DNA of 64,000 bases from Streptomyces sp. NBC_00568 (lineage in GTDB: Bacteria > Actinomycetota > Actinomycetes > Streptomycetales > Streptomycetaceae), in contig NZ_JAPENW010000001.1 in NCBI RefSeq assembly GCF_026341855.1, positions 1,426,001 through 1,490,000 of the forward strand, read 5' to 3'. Every line of letters begins with the position of its first letter. The stretch's first letter is position 1. A model generated the notes under the pieces. The model did no database searches. It was not told the origin of the DNA and saw nothing but the letters and a program-made list of their open reading frames with translations. Positions 1 through 7,940 of the stretch are shown here, piece after piece. The position numbers and the translations under genes are program-made.

Positions 1-61
1 CGCGCGTGGGCCGGCAGCGCCTAGAGGTCGTCGACGCCGGAGGCCGCGGGAGCGCCCCGGT

Positions 62-104
62 CCCGGCGTCCGTCCGGACCCGTCGGGCCCGGACGGACGC
101 CGGG
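62..104. terminator. Strong inverted repeat, probable terminator of a gene upstream of the window
   Basis: Perfect 16-bp arms at 62-77 and 89-104 surround an 11-nt loop. A TAG at 22-24 in frame 1 could end a plus-strand gene that starts before the window; its last codons would read RAWAGSA. Too little of that gene is present to call it. There is no T-tract, which is common for Streptomyces terminators. Confidence 0.55.
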
Positions 105-238
105 CGATCCGCGGCCGGGACCGGAGTACGGTGGGCCGTACCGAGCGCACCTCGCACGCCGTCATCCATTTCGGCGTCGCCCTCGGGGAACGGCAAGGCC
201 GGAGCACATCGCGTCCGGCCAGAGATGAGCCGCCCCAC

Positions 239-1411
239 ATGAGTCTGATGAGTCTCGGAGTACTCGCCTCCTCCCGCAAGGAGAACGAGTTCCGCCTGCC
301 CCTGCACCCTCGCCACCTCGACCGGATAGCCCCGGACGTCCGCGAGAAGATCTTCCTCGAACACGGCTACGGCCAACGGTTCGGCGTGGCCGACGACGCG
401 CTGAGACCACTCGTGGCCGGCCTGCGCACCCGCGAGCAGCTCGTCGCCGAGTGCGACATCATGCTGCTGCCCAAGCCCATGCACGACGACATCGCCGAGC
501 TGCGCGAGGGTCAGGTGCTGTGGGGATGGCCGCACTGCGTGCAGGACGAGAAGATGACGCAGATCGGCATCGACCGGCGGCTGACCCTGATCGCCTGGGA
601 AGCCATGAACCACTGGACCTCCACGGGCGCCTTCAGCGTCCATGTGTTCCACAAGAACAATGAGCTCGCGGGCTACTGCTCGGTGCTGCACGCCCTGCAG
701 CTCGGCGGGCTGACCGGCAGCTACGGACGCCGCCTGCGCGCGGCGGTCATCAGCTTCGGCGCCACGGCGCGTGGAGCGGTCACGGGTCTGGGCGCCATGG
801 GCGTCTCCGACGTCACGGTGCTCACCCAGCGCGCCGCCGCGGCGGTGGCCTCGCCGATGCCCTCGGTCGTGATGGCGCACTTCCAGGAGCAGGAGGACGA
901 TCCGTCGCGCCTGCAGGCGGTCACCTCGGCCGGTTCCGTGCCGCTGGCGGAGTACCTGGCCGGGTTCGACATCATCGTCAACTGCGTCCTGCAGGACACC
1001 GACGCGCCGCTCATGTTCGTCACCGACGAGGAACTCGCCCTGTTCCGGCCGGGGACCTTCTTCATCGACGTCGCCTGCGACGAGGGCATGGGCTTCGCGT
1101 GGGCCCGCCCGACCACCTTCGGCGACCCCATGCCCATGGTGGGCTCGGGCTGCCACTACTACGCGGTGGATCACAGCCCGTCCCACCTGTGGAACTCCGC
1201 CACCTGGGAGATCAGCGAGGCGCTCCTTCCCTACCTGCGCAAGGTCATGAGCGGCCCCGCGGCATGGGACGCCGACGTCACGGTCGCCAAGGCCATCGAG
1301 ATCCGCGACGGGGTCGTCCAGAACCCGAAGATCCTCTCCTTCCAGCACCGGTCGGCCGCCTACCCCCACGCTCCCGAGATCCCGGCGGCCCAGCCGGTCT
1401 CAGCGGCCTAG
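239..1411 (+). CDS. Alanine dehydrogenase/PNT-family protein, N(5)-(carboxyethyl)ornithine synthase-like
   Basis: A 390-residue NAD(P)-dependent dehydrogenase of the alanine dehydrogenase/pyridine nucleotide transhydrogenase fold. The N-terminal half opens with SLGVLASSRKENEFRLPLHP, typical of the family. A Rossmann segment (ISFGATARGAVTGLGAMG, about residues 170-188) binds the nucleotide, and ACDEGMGFAWARPT lies in the C-terminal half. The closest named relatives I recognise are N5-(carboxyethyl)ornithine synthases, which condense ornithine and pyruvate reductively; the substrate here is not proven. ATG 239 is preferred because the family homology begins at once; ATG 248 is the alternative, and the frame stays open upstream to 131. 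The ribosome-binding site is weak. No operon partner is evident. Confidence 0.72.
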   Translation: MSLMSLGVLASSRKENEFRLPLHPRHLDRIAPDVREKIFLEHGYGQRFGVADDALRPLVAGLRTREQLVAECDIMLLPKPMHDDIAELREGQVLWGWPHCVQDEKMTQIGIDRRLTLIAWEAMNHWTSTGAFSVHVFHKNNELAGYCSVLHALQLGGLTGSYGRRLRAAVISFGATARGAVTGLGAMGVSDVTVLTQRAAAAVASPMPSVVMAHFQEQEDDPSRLQAVTSAGSVPLAEYLAGFDIIVNCVLQDTDAPLMFVTDEELALFRPGTFFIDVACDEGMGFAWARPTTFGDPMPMVGSGCHYYAVDHSPSHLWNSATWEISEALLPYLRKVMSGPAAWDADVTVAKAIEIRDGVVQNPKILSFQHRSAAYPHAPEIPAAQPVSAA

Positions 1412-1523
1412 GGACCATCGGGAGCGCCCGCGTCCCCGCCCCTGAGACAGGCCCCGGGGACAGGCTCTACGATTCCGCTGGTCACCGGCGCGACCAGCCG
1501 CCGGGCGAACGGGGAGCGATCAC

Positions 1524-2066
1524 ATGGGTGGGACGGTCACGGCGGTCAGCAGCAGCGGGACGTACTCGTTCACCAAGCCGAACCGGGAGAGCGTCACCCT
1601 GCTCGCCGGACTCGGCGTGGAGGGTGACGTGCACGCCGGGACGACGGTCAAGCACCGCTTCCGGATGGAGAAGGACCCGACCCAGGTGAACCTGCGGCAG
1701 GTGCACCTCATCCACGAGGAGCTGTTCGCCGAGGTGCGGGAGGCCGGTTTCGAGGTCGCGGCGGGTCAGCTCGGGGAGAACGTCACCACCCGGGGGATAG
1801 ACCTGCTGGGGCTGCCCACGGGGACGCGGCTGCACCTCGGGGCGGCGGCCGTCGTCGAGGTGACCGGGCTGCGGAACCCCTGCGCCCAGATCGACACCTT
1901 CGAGAAGGGGCTCCTGAAGCAGGTCGTCGGACGGGGCGAGGACGGGAAGGCCCGGTTCAGGTCCGGGATCATGAGTGTCGTCCTCGTCGGCGGAGTGGTG
2001 CGGCCCGGCGATGGCGTGGCGGTGGAACTTCCGGACGGGCCGCACCGGCCCCTGGAGATCGTCTGA
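1524..2066 (+). CDS. MOSC domain-containing protein
   Basis: A 180-residue stand-alone MOSC domain, related to the C-terminal domain of molybdenum cofactor sulfurase. The family signature RNPCAQIDTFEKG carries the conserved Cys thought to carry sulfur or bind molybdopterin in MOSC proteins; GVEGDVHAGTTVKHR and GENVTTRGIDL are the other recognisable blocks. YiiM-type MOSC proteins reduce N-hydroxylated bases or donate sulfur to molybdo-enzymes, but the partner here cannot be named. The ATG follows a GGGGAGCG ribosome-binding site. The gene stands alone and converges with the oxidoreductase at 2122. Confidence 0.85.
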   Translation: MGGTVTAVSSSGTYSFTKPNRESVTLLAGLGVEGDVHAGTTVKHRFRMEKDPTQVNLRQVHLIHEELFAEVREAGFEVAAGQLGENVTTRGIDLLGLPTGTRLHLGAAAVVEVTGLRNPCAQIDTFEKGLLKQVVGRGEDGKARFRSGIMSVVLVGGVVRPGDGVAVELPDGPHRPLEIV

Positions 2067-2073
2067 CCTCCCC

Positions 2074-2108
2074 ACGGCTGCCGGCCTGTGTACGGGGTCG
2101 GCAGCCGT
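2074..2108. terminator. Bidirectional terminator between convergent genes
   Basis: Perfect 10-bp arms ACGGCTGCCG (2074-2083) and CGGCAGCCGT (2099-2108) form a hairpin in the 55-bp gap between the MOSC gene and the opposing oxidoreductase. Confidence 0.7.
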
Positions 2109-2121
2109 ACGGCCGCAGCGG

Positions 2122-2784
2122 CTATCCGCGGAAGTCCGGCGTGCGCTCCGGGGACGCCTCCGCCAGCGCCTTCGTCACCGCGTCGACGCCTTCCTGGAGA
2201 CCGTAGACGGGGGTGCCGGGCTGCTGGCGCCAGGAGTCGTCCAGGCCGCCGGCGTCGACGGTGTCGAAGCCGATCTCGTCGATCAGGTCGCGCACGCGCC
2301 GCTTCGCCGCCTCGTCGTCGCCGGCCACCGGGAGGGCCATGCGGTCGGGGGCACCGGCCGGACGGGCGCGGTCCAGGATGTCCTGGGCGTAGGTGCCGTT
2401 GAAGGCCTTGACCACCGTGTGGCCGATCTGCCGGGCGGTCCAGCGGCTCTCGGTGAGGCCGTCGTCCTCGATCCCGCCGATCCTGCCGTCCCGCTGCTGG
2501 GGGTAGTAGTTGCCGGTGTCGATGACGGCGGCGCCCTCGGCGGCTCCGTCCAGGATGCCGTCCGGCAGGTTCGGCACGGCCTTGAGCGGGATCGTGACGA
2601 TCACGACGTCGGCGCCCCGTGCCGCCTCCTCGACCGTGACGGGGGTCGCCCCGGTCTCTTCGGCGAGCTCGGTGAGCGTCTGGGGGCCGCGGGAGTTGGC
2701 GACGGAGACGTCGTGACCGACGGCGGTGAGCCGCCGGGTGAGGTTGCCGCCGATGTTGCCCGCGCCGATGATGCCGATCTTCAT
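2122..2784 (-). CDS. NADP/F420-type dinucleotide-binding oxidoreductase
   Basis: A 220-residue protein with an N-terminal Rossmann fold: MKIGIIGAGNIGGNLTRRL is a GxGxxG fingerprint, and VANSRGP at about residues 31-37 resembles the NADP-binding region of F420-dependent NADP reductases and pyrroline-5-carboxylate reductase-like proteins. VVIVTIPLKAVPNLPDGIL and VKAFNGTYAQDI are typical of the F420H2:NADP+ oxidoreductase superfamily. Many such short actinobacterial proteins are uncharacterised, so coenzyme F420 use is an inference. The ATG follows a GGAAGGG ribosome-binding site. It is monocistronic. Confidence 0.8.
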   Translation of the reverse strand: MKIGIIGAGNIGGNLTRRLTAVGHDVSVANSRGPQTLTELAEETGATPVTVEEAARGADVVIVTIPLKAVPNLPDGILDGAAEGAAVIDTGNYYPQQRDGRIGGIEDDGLTESRWTARQIGHTVVKAFNGTYAQDILDRARPAGAPDRMALPVAGDDEAAKRRVRDLIDEIGFDTVDAGGLDDSWRQQPGTPVYGLQEGVDAVTKALAEASPERTPDFRG

Positions 2785-2954
2785 GAGAGACAGACCCTTC
2801 CGGGGTTGATGCTCCTGATGGGCATCACCAACCCCGGGGGCGGACGCGCTATTCCGGGACGTGCCGCATCCGGGTGACCGTCACCGGAATCGCCGGACCA
2901 CGGACACCGGGCCCGGACCGCCGGGCCTCCGGGCCCGCCGACGGGTTCCGGCAC

Positions 2955-2998
2955 GCCGAAGGGGCGCCCGCCGGAAGACCGGTGGACGCCCCTTCGGC
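2955..2998 (-). terminator. Terminator of the EF-hand gene
   Basis: Perfect 12-bp arms GCCGAAGGGGCG (2955-2966) and CGCCCCTTCGGC (2987-2998) lie 5 bp beyond the EF-hand gene stop codon. The loop is 20 nt. Confidence 0.7.
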
Positions 2999-3003
2999 AG
3001 ACG

Positions 3004-3216
3004 TCACTTGTTCAGGTGGGCCCAGAACTCGTCGAACGAGAGGAGCTTGTCGCCGTTGAGGTCGCGGCTGGCGATGACGGCCTCCGCCACCGAATCGGTG
3101 ACGTTCCAGTCGCCGCCCTGGGCGAGAGCGGACTTGAACTCGGCTGCGGTGATGAACCCGTCACCGTCCGTATCGATCCGCTCGAACTGCTTGCGTGCTT
3201 CCTCGATGTCGGCCAC
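3004..3216 (-). CDS. Small EF-hand calcium-binding protein
   Basis: A 70-residue cytosolic protein made of two EF-hands. Loop 1 is canonical: DTDGDGFITAAE, with Asp at positions 1, 3 and 5 and Glu at 12. Loop 2, DLNGDKLLSFDEF, is also complete. There is no signal peptide. Streptomyces encode several such mini-calmodulins (CabB/CabC/CabD type) that act as Ca2+ buffers or sensors, some affecting spore germination and aerial hyphae; which one this is cannot be decided here. The start is GTG, preceded by AAGGGGCGG. Its own terminator follows, so it is transcribed alone. Confidence 0.9.
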   Translation of the reverse strand: MADIEEARKQFERIDTDGDGFITAAEFKSALAQGGDWNVTDSVAEAVIASRDLNGDKLLSFDEFWAHLNK

Positions 3217-3276
3217 CGATCCGCCCCTTCGTCGTGCATCACTGCGTGCGTTGCTGCCTTGTGTACGGAGGTCACA

Positions 3277-4191
3277 TTAACGGTCCGTGCGAGCGCGCAG
3301 TGCGGCGACCACCCAGGCGAACTCCTCGCGGTGCGCCGAGAGCGGGTCCATGCCGCGGACCAGCGCGCTCAGCTCCCGGAAGCGAGCCATCTCGGCGTGC
3401 GCCGCGGACTCCATGCGCGCCAGCACGGCGGCCCGGTCGGCGTCGCCGAGAAGCCCGCTCAGCACCGTGTCCGCCTCCGGCGACGCGGGGTCGACGCCCC
3501 GCTCCAGCGCCTCGCCCGCCAGCTGCACCAGCCGGCTCATGAACCACAGGGACGTGCCCGGTGCCACGTCCGGCCCCCGGTCCGCCGCGTTGAACTCGAT
3601 CATCTCGCGCATCCGGGCGCGGAAGCCCCGGTCCTGGATCAGCTCGGCCAGCTCCACCCAGGCGTCCACCTGCTCGGGGGCCGGGTCGTCCGGCAGATCG
3701 CCGATGCTGAAGCGCATCCGGGTACGGATGTCGGGGTCCGCGGTGTCCAGGCCTCCGAAGGTCTCCTCCATGAAGTCGTCGATGATGCGCCCGCGTTCGG
3801 CGGCCGAGAGCCGCGCCAGCTTGTTCATGAGTGTCATCTCCTCCGCGGTCGAGCCGCGTCGCGCCACGGTCGACAGCACCGCCCGGGTCACCTTCAGCGA
3901 CCTGATCTGCGCGTCCAGCGCGGCCACGTGCGCGGCCGCCACCTCCGCCACCGTCGTCTCGCCCGCCAGCACCCTGCGCACGTCGTCGAGCCCCAGTCCG
4001 AGCTCGCGCAGGGTGCGGATCAGCTCCAGGCGGGCCACGGACCCGGCGTCGTACAGGCGGTAGCCGCCCGCGGACCGGGCCACCGGGGGCAGCGCGCCCT
4101 CGTCCGACCAGTAGCGGATGGTGCGGACGGACAGGCCGGTGCTGCGGGCCAGGCGCCCGATGGTGAAAAGGCCGGTGCCGTCTTCGATCAT
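3277..4191 (-). CDS. MerR-family transcriptional regulator with a long C-terminal effector domain
   Basis: A 304-residue regulator. Residues about 8-75 hold the MerR winged helix (TIGRLARSTGLSVRTIRYW, then the wing residues GGYRLYD), followed by a coiled-coil dimerisation helix and a roughly 180-residue domain I do not recognise. It lacks TipAS-like and Cys-rich metal-binding signatures, so the ligand is unknown. ATG 4191 was chosen because the HTH begins a few residues later; the frame is open much further upstream as a shadow. It is divergent from the GNAT gene with a 54-bp gap that contains a MerR-type promoter, so both genes are probably controlled by this protein. Confidence 0.85.
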   Translation of the reverse strand: MIEDGTGLFTIGRLARSTGLSVRTIRYWSDEGALPPVARSAGGYRLYDAGSVARLELIRTLRELGLGLDDVRRVLAGETTVAEVAAAHVAALDAQIRSLKVTRAVLSTVARRGSTAEEMTLMNKLARLSAAERGRIIDDFMEETFGGLDTADPDIRTRMRFSIGDLPDDPAPEQVDAWVELAELIQDRGFRARMREMIEFNAADRGPDVAPGTSLWFMSRLVQLAGEALERGVDPASPEADTVLSGLLGDADRAAVLARMESAAHAEMARFRELSALVRGMDPLSAHREEFAWVVAALRARTDR

Positions 4192-4198
4192 GTCTGCG

Positions 4199-4229
4199 AG
4201 TCTGGGCCTTCCAGTCGGTGGAGACTCAA
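4199..4229 (-). promoter_or_regulatory. MerR-type promoter with 19-bp spacer and dyad operator
   Basis: On the minus strand, -35 TTGAGT (4224-4229) and -10 CAGACT (4199-4204) are separated by 19 bp, the overlong spacer that MerR activators untwist. The spacer holds a TCCA-N5-TGGA dyad. The -10 is 7 bp from the ATG at 4191, so the mRNA would be leaderless or nearly so. This suggests autoregulation, plus control of the divergent acetyltransferase. Confidence 0.6.
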
Positions 4230-4245
4230 GCGGTGGGGGACGGTC

Positions 4246-4881
4246 ATGCCCGGCACTCTGCGCGACTTTCTGGACGCGGCGGCCCGTGGCGTCTTCCCTC
4301 CGCCCGACGGCGCCACCACCGTCGTACCCCAGCACTCGCCCCGCGACGCCGGGGTCCTCGCCTTCACCGCGCACTCCGTCGTCTTCACCGACGAGGACGA
4401 GGGGTGGGTGCGCGCGGCGCTGGAGGCCGTCCCGTGCGACCCGCTCGCCGCGACCATGAATCCCCGGTTCCTCGCCGCGTTCATGGAACGGACGGGGCGG
4501 TCGAACGACACGATCGACCTGCTGTCCGTCGGCACTCCGCTCCCCGGTCCGCCGGCCCTCGCGCTCACGGAGCTCGCGGACCCCGGTCATCCCCGGGTCG
4601 CCGGGTCCCGCAAGCGGCGCGACGGCGTGCGGGCGTGGGCCGCGGACGGCGGGGTCCTCGTCCTCGGGCGCGGGATCGGGGACCGCCTGGAGATCGCGGT
4701 CGAGGTGGACGAGGACGTACGGCACCGGGGGCTGGGCCGGGCGCTCGCGTCGGCGGCGCTCCACCTCGCCGACGAGCCGGTCTGGGCGCAGGTGGCGCCG
4801 GGGAACGCCCGCAGTCTGCGGGCGTTCCAGTCGGCCGGTTACCGTCCCGTCGGAGCGGAGGCGCTGCTCAGCGCGTACTGA
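4246..4881 (+). CDS. GNAT-family N-acetyltransferase
   Basis: A 211-residue protein. The acetyl-CoA-binding motif A of GNAT enzymes is visible near the C terminus: VEVDEDVRHRGLGRALASAAL, with the R/Q-x-x-G-x-G/A pyrophosphate loop as RHRGLGRA. It is followed by the motif B-like NARSLRAFQSAGYRPVG. The N-terminal 130 residues are less conserved and presumably form the substrate pocket; the substrate is unknown. ATG 4246 has GGTGGGGGA just upstream. Divergence from a MerR regulator suggests induction by that regulator's ligand, possibly as a detoxifying acetylase. Confidence 0.83.
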   Translation: MPGTLRDFLDAAARGVFPPPDGATTVVPQHSPRDAGVLAFTAHSVVFTDEDEGWVRAALEAVPCDPLAATMNPRFLAAFMERTGRSNDTIDLLSVGTPLPGPPALALTELADPGHPRVAGSRKRRDGVRAWAADGGVLVLGRGIGDRLEIAVEVDEDVRHRGLGRALASAALHLADEPVWAQVAPGNARSLRAFQSAGYRPVGAEALLSAY

Positions 4882-4921
4882 CCTCGGCACGTGCCGACGG
4901 CTCCGTGCCCGTGCCGGACCG

Positions 4922-5563
4922 TCAGTGCCAGGGCTCGTAGTTCGGGTTGCTCACGCACTCGCTCATGACCTCGGTCCTGGTCCTGGTGTCGACCGGACAG
5001 ACGCCGATGACGTACTGGCGCGCGATTCCGCCGGGGAACGCGACCTCGGCCTGGCCGGCCCGGCGGTGCGTGTCGCCGATGGTCTTGTCGACGTCCACAC
5101 CGCCGGGAGCGTCGATGTAGTAGTGGAAGCCGGACGTGCCCGAGGTCTTGTAGAGGTCGTGGTCGTACGTCGTCGACACGTACGGCGAGGGCTGGTCGGC
5201 CAGGACGTGGTTCTCGATGTCGTACTGCCCGGCGACGACGTCCTTCGGGTAGAAGCCCTGCTCGAAGACGGTCGCCGGGCCGCGGGTGTCGGCGCGGTAC
5301 AGGGTGCCGCAGGTCTTGCGCCAGACCGGTTGCGGCGTGATGCGGTCGACGTCCACGCGACGGTCTGCGGCGGCCTTGAGCGGGTCGGCGAACTGGGGGC
5401 AGACGGGCGCGGCCGCCCCGGCGGCGGGAGCGGCCGGAGCGGCGGGCGTCGCGGCGGTCGTCGCGAGAGCGGCCGCGAGGGACAGGGCGACGGCAGCGGC
5501 CCGCCGCCGCGGGCGAGTTGTGATCATGGGGAGCACGATCGCGGTTCCGCGGCGACGGGCCAT
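4922..5563 (-). CDS. Secreted scabin/pierisin-type mono-ADP-ribosyltransferase
   Basis: A 213-residue exported protein. The Arg-rich N terminus followed by an Ala-rich hydrophobic stretch and a P/A-rich spacer (to about residue 53) is a signal peptide; the mature part is about 160 residues. It shows the R-S-E ADP-ribosyltransferase triad: LYRADTR (Arg90), YVSTTY (Ser130-Thr-Thr) and the ARTT-loop motif QAE (Gln171/Glu173) in GQAEVAFPGGI. The Q-x-E form and the FPGGI tail are those of pierisin, scabin and S. coelicolor ScARP (SCO5461), which modify guanine bases or nucleosides. Four cysteines (55, 85, 189, 203) could form two disulfides. The start is uncertain: ATG 5563, or ATG 5527, which leaves a shorter signal peptide. 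Neither has a strong ribosome-binding site. No immunity gene is evident beside it. Confidence 0.8.
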   Translation of the reverse strand: MARRRGTAIVLPMITTRPRRRAAAVALSLAAALATTAATPAAPAAPAAGAAAPVCPQFADPLKAAADRRVDVDRITPQPVWRKTCGTLYRADTRGPATVFEQGFYPKDVVAGQYDIENHVLADQPSPYVSTTYDHDLYKTSGTSGFHYYIDAPGGVDVDKTIGDTHRRAGQAEVAFPGGIARQYVIGVCPVDTRTRTEVMSECVSNPNYEPWH

Positions 5564-5616
5564 GGACCATCACCCGTACGACGGCGTGTCAGCCGTGGCA
5601 TTCAACAGGCTCCGTC

Positions 5617-6813
5617 CTAGCGGAAGATGCCGGTGTGGCCCAGCGAGTAGCGGCCGGGCTGGGGGTACACGGCGAGGCCGTGGGGGCCGCTGCCGACGGG
5701 GATACGGGCGAGCTGGACGCCGGTGCGGGTGTCGATGGCGTACACCTCCGCGTTGTAGCGGCCGGAGAGCCACAGGACCTTGCCGTCCGCCGAGACGCCG
5801 CCCATGTCGGGGCTGCCGCCGGCGGGCAGGCGCCACTTCTTGGTGAGACGGTCCTCGGTGAAGTCGAAGATGGAGATGGTGCCTTCGCCGCGGTTGGAGA
5901 TGTACATCTCGCGCGAGTCCCGGCTGACGTACAGGCCGTGGCAGCCCTTGCCCGTGTGCAGCAGGGTCGGCCTGGTGAACTTGTCGCCGTCCAGCACCCA
6001 CACGCCGTCGGCCATCATGTCGGCGATGTAGAACTTCTTGCCGTCCGGGGAGATCTTCACGTCCTGCGGCATCGCTCCGTGGTACGGCAGCTTCTGCTGG
6101 CCGATCACCTTCATCCGCTCGGTGTCCACCTTGAGGAGTTCGCCGCTGAACTCGCAGGACACGATGAAGTAGCGGCCGTCCGGGGAGAAGTCGGCGTGGT
6201 TGACGCCGTAGCAGCTCACCGGTTCCGTCTTGACGCGCTTCATGGTGTGCGCGTCGCGGAAGACCAGTTCGCGGTCGAGGGAGGCCATCACGACGGCGTA
6301 CTTGCCGTTGGGCGTGAAGTAGAGGTTGTACGGGTCGTGCACGTCGACCGGCTTGCCCGCCTTGCCGGTCTTCGGGTCGATGGGCGTGAGGGTGTTGCCC
6401 TTGTCGTTGTTGACCCACAGGGTCTTCATGTCCCAGGAGGGGACGACGTGTTGGGGCTGGGCGCCGACCGGGATCGTCTCGATGACCCGGTACGTCTTCG
6501 GGTCGATCACCGAGACCGTGTTGGAGTTGGTGTTGGGCACGTAGACGCGGGACGGGAAGTCCTTGACCACCGGGGAGAGCCGGTTCGGCCGGTCGGCGGC
6601 GTAGACGTCCGTCGGGTCCAGCAACGGGGGCATGCCGGGCAGGCCCTGGACCGTCTTCTTCTTCGCCGGTGCGGGCTGCACGGCGGCCTTGCTGCCGAGG
6701 GCTTCGTCGGCATGGTCCCGGGAGGGGCCGCCGCAGCCCGCGAGGACGACGAGCGTGGTGAGGGCGGCGCCGGCGGTCAGGACGCGGTGCAGGGGGGAGG
6801 GTGGCGTCAGCAT
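5617..6813 (-). CDS. YVTN-type beta-propeller lipoprotein
   Basis: A 398-residue surface lipoprotein. The signal peptide ends in the lipobox LAGC (about residues 25-28). From about residue 90 to the C terminus, repeated blades such as NTVSVIDPKTYRVIETIPVG, TPNGKYAVVMASLDRELVFRD and ADGKVLWLSGRYNAEVYAID show a seven-bladed YVTN/NHL-like propeller. No catalytic motif is seen, so binding of a wall polymer or partner protein is an inference. Its ATG overlaps the TGA of the upstream NodB-like gene as TGATG (1-nt overlap), so the two are translationally coupled and probably act together on the envelope. Confidence 0.85.
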   Translation of the reverse strand: MLTPPSPLHRVLTAGAALTTLVVLAGCGGPSRDHADEALGSKAAVQPAPAKKKTVQGLPGMPPLLDPTDVYAADRPNRLSPVVKDFPSRVYVPNTNSNTVSVIDPKTYRVIETIPVGAQPQHVVPSWDMKTLWVNNDKGNTLTPIDPKTGKAGKPVDVHDPYNLYFTPNGKYAVVMASLDRELVFRDAHTMKRVKTEPVSCYGVNHADFSPDGRYFIVSCEFSGELLKVDTERMKVIGQQKLPYHGAMPQDVKISPDGKKFYIADMMADGVWVLDGDKFTRPTLLHTGKGCHGLYVSRDSREMYISNRGEGTISIFDFTEDRLTKKWRLPAGGSPDMGGVSADGKVLWLSGRYNAEVYAIDTRTGVQLARIPVGSGPHGLAVYPQPGRYSLGHTGIFR

Positions 6814-7652
6814 CAGCTCAGCAGCTCCGTGGTGGTGACCGCGCGCAGGCCGCGGCGGTCGAGTTCGTGCAGGAGGGCGGGGAGGGCGGCGACCGTGTCG
6901 GCGTAGCCGAAGTGCAGGCTCACGATGGAGCCCGGGCCGACTCCGGCCAGGACGTTGCGGGTGACGGCGGTGGCTCCCGGCGAGGTGTAGTCGAGGGAGT
7001 CGACGTCGTAGGAGAGCGTGTGCGGGTAGCCCGCTTCGCGGGCGAGGCGCGCGACCAGCGGGGAGGCCCGGGGGCTGCGGGACGGCCGGAACCAGGTGCC
7101 GATCGAGCCGGTGAGCCGCTTGAGGCGGTCCGCGCAGCCCTGGATCTCCGCCGCCGCGTCCGTCCGTGACATGGCGTTGATGTCGAGATGGCGGAGGGTG
7201 TGATTGCCGAGGTCGTGGCCGCCGTCGAGGATGCGGCGGGCGAGGCCCGGGTGCTCGTCCAGCCAGGTGCCGACGGCGAGGACGGTGACCCGGGCGCCGG
7301 CCTTCTCGGCCTCGCCGAGCAGCGAGTTGGCGACGGCGGGGTCGCCCTGACCGTGGAAGGTGAGGGCCACTCTGGACGGCCGGGTGCGGGAGCCGTGGGT
7401 GATGTCGGCGGGCCGGTCGGGGTAGTGGCGCGGGGCGGGGGCGAGTGCGGGGGCTCCGCCGGTCGCGGCGGCCGAGGGTGCGCTGGGTGCGGCCGGGGGT
7501 GGGGTGAGGGGGCGGGGGTGGGTGGCTCGAGGAGCGGAGCAGCCTGCGGTGACTCCGGCGGTGAGCGTTCCTGCGGTGAGCGCGAGTCCCGTGAGCAGGG
7601 CCGCGCGCCGGGGCGGGGCGGGGGCTGCGTGGTCTTCGGCGGGCGTGGTCAC
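6813..7652 (-). CDS. NodB-homology polysaccharide deacetylase-like lipoprotein with altered catalytic motif
   Basis: A 279-residue protein with a lipoprotein signal (lipobox-like TAGC, about residues 35-38), a Pro/Ala spacer and a NodB fold. Motif 1, normally TFDDG, reads LTFHGQGDP, so the metal-binding and general-base Asp pair is absent. Motif 2 is kept as NHTLRH (two metal His). Motif 3 is WFRPSRSPR, motif 4 DVDSLDY, motif 5 IVSLHFG. I recall the TFHGQGDP variant in other Streptomyces homologues, so it is a lineage feature rather than a fresh lesion. It may be an altered esterase/deacetylase or a binding protein. It is the first gene of a two-gene operon with the beta-propeller lipoprotein. 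Confidence 0.8.
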   Translation of the reverse strand: MTTPAEDHAAPAPPRRAALLTGLALTAGTLTAGVTAGCSAPRATHPRPLTPPPAAPSAPSAAATGGAPALAPAPRHYPDRPADITHGSRTRPSRVALTFHGQGDPAVANSLLGEAEKAGARVTVLAVGTWLDEHPGLARRILDGGHDLGNHTLRHLDINAMSRTDAAAEIQGCADRLKRLTGSIGTWFRPSRSPRASPLVARLAREAGYPHTLSYDVDSLDYTSPGATAVTRNVLAGVGPGSIVSLHFGYADTVAALPALLHELDRRGLRAVTTTELLS

Positions 7653-7940
7653 CGGACCATTTAAGGGTGAATCGGCCGGAAAACCGGCGATTGGTCCGGC
7701 TGGGTGGTGGTGCGGGTCGCTCTGTGACCTCAGGCGCGGGGCGCGCGAGTCCGGGCGGGGCCCGCGAGGGGAGCAAGATCCCCCGCTTTTGGATCAGTCG
7801 GCCGGGTCTGCGATAGTCGACGATGCGACCTCCACCCATTGACCCGGGCCCTGGTTGTCGCCGGTGGCGCGGTTCACACCCCAATTCGTTCCGCGACACC
7901 CCAGAAGCCCCGGCTGCCACGCGGCCGGGGTTTCCGTGTA
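7653..7940. other. Intergenic region between divergently placed lipoprotein operon and ATPase gene end
   Basis: No gene seen. It holds the promoter region of the NodB-like operon (minus strand), with a small GCCGG-AAAA-CCGGC inverted repeat near 7674-7687. A hairpin with 7-bp arms (CCCCGGC 7908-7914, GCCGGGG 7924-7930) may end transcription of the ATPase gene. Confidence 0.4.

Noticed and set aside
1..24. Possible 3' end of a plus-strand gene (RAWAGSA then TAG)
   Set aside because: Eight codons cannot support a gene call; it is mentioned only because a strong terminator-like hairpin follows.
3277..4890. Minus-strand frame extending the first MerR gene to 537 codons
   Set aside because: The extra part is antisense to the GNAT gene; the HTH starts immediately after ATG 4191 and a MerR promoter lies just upstream.
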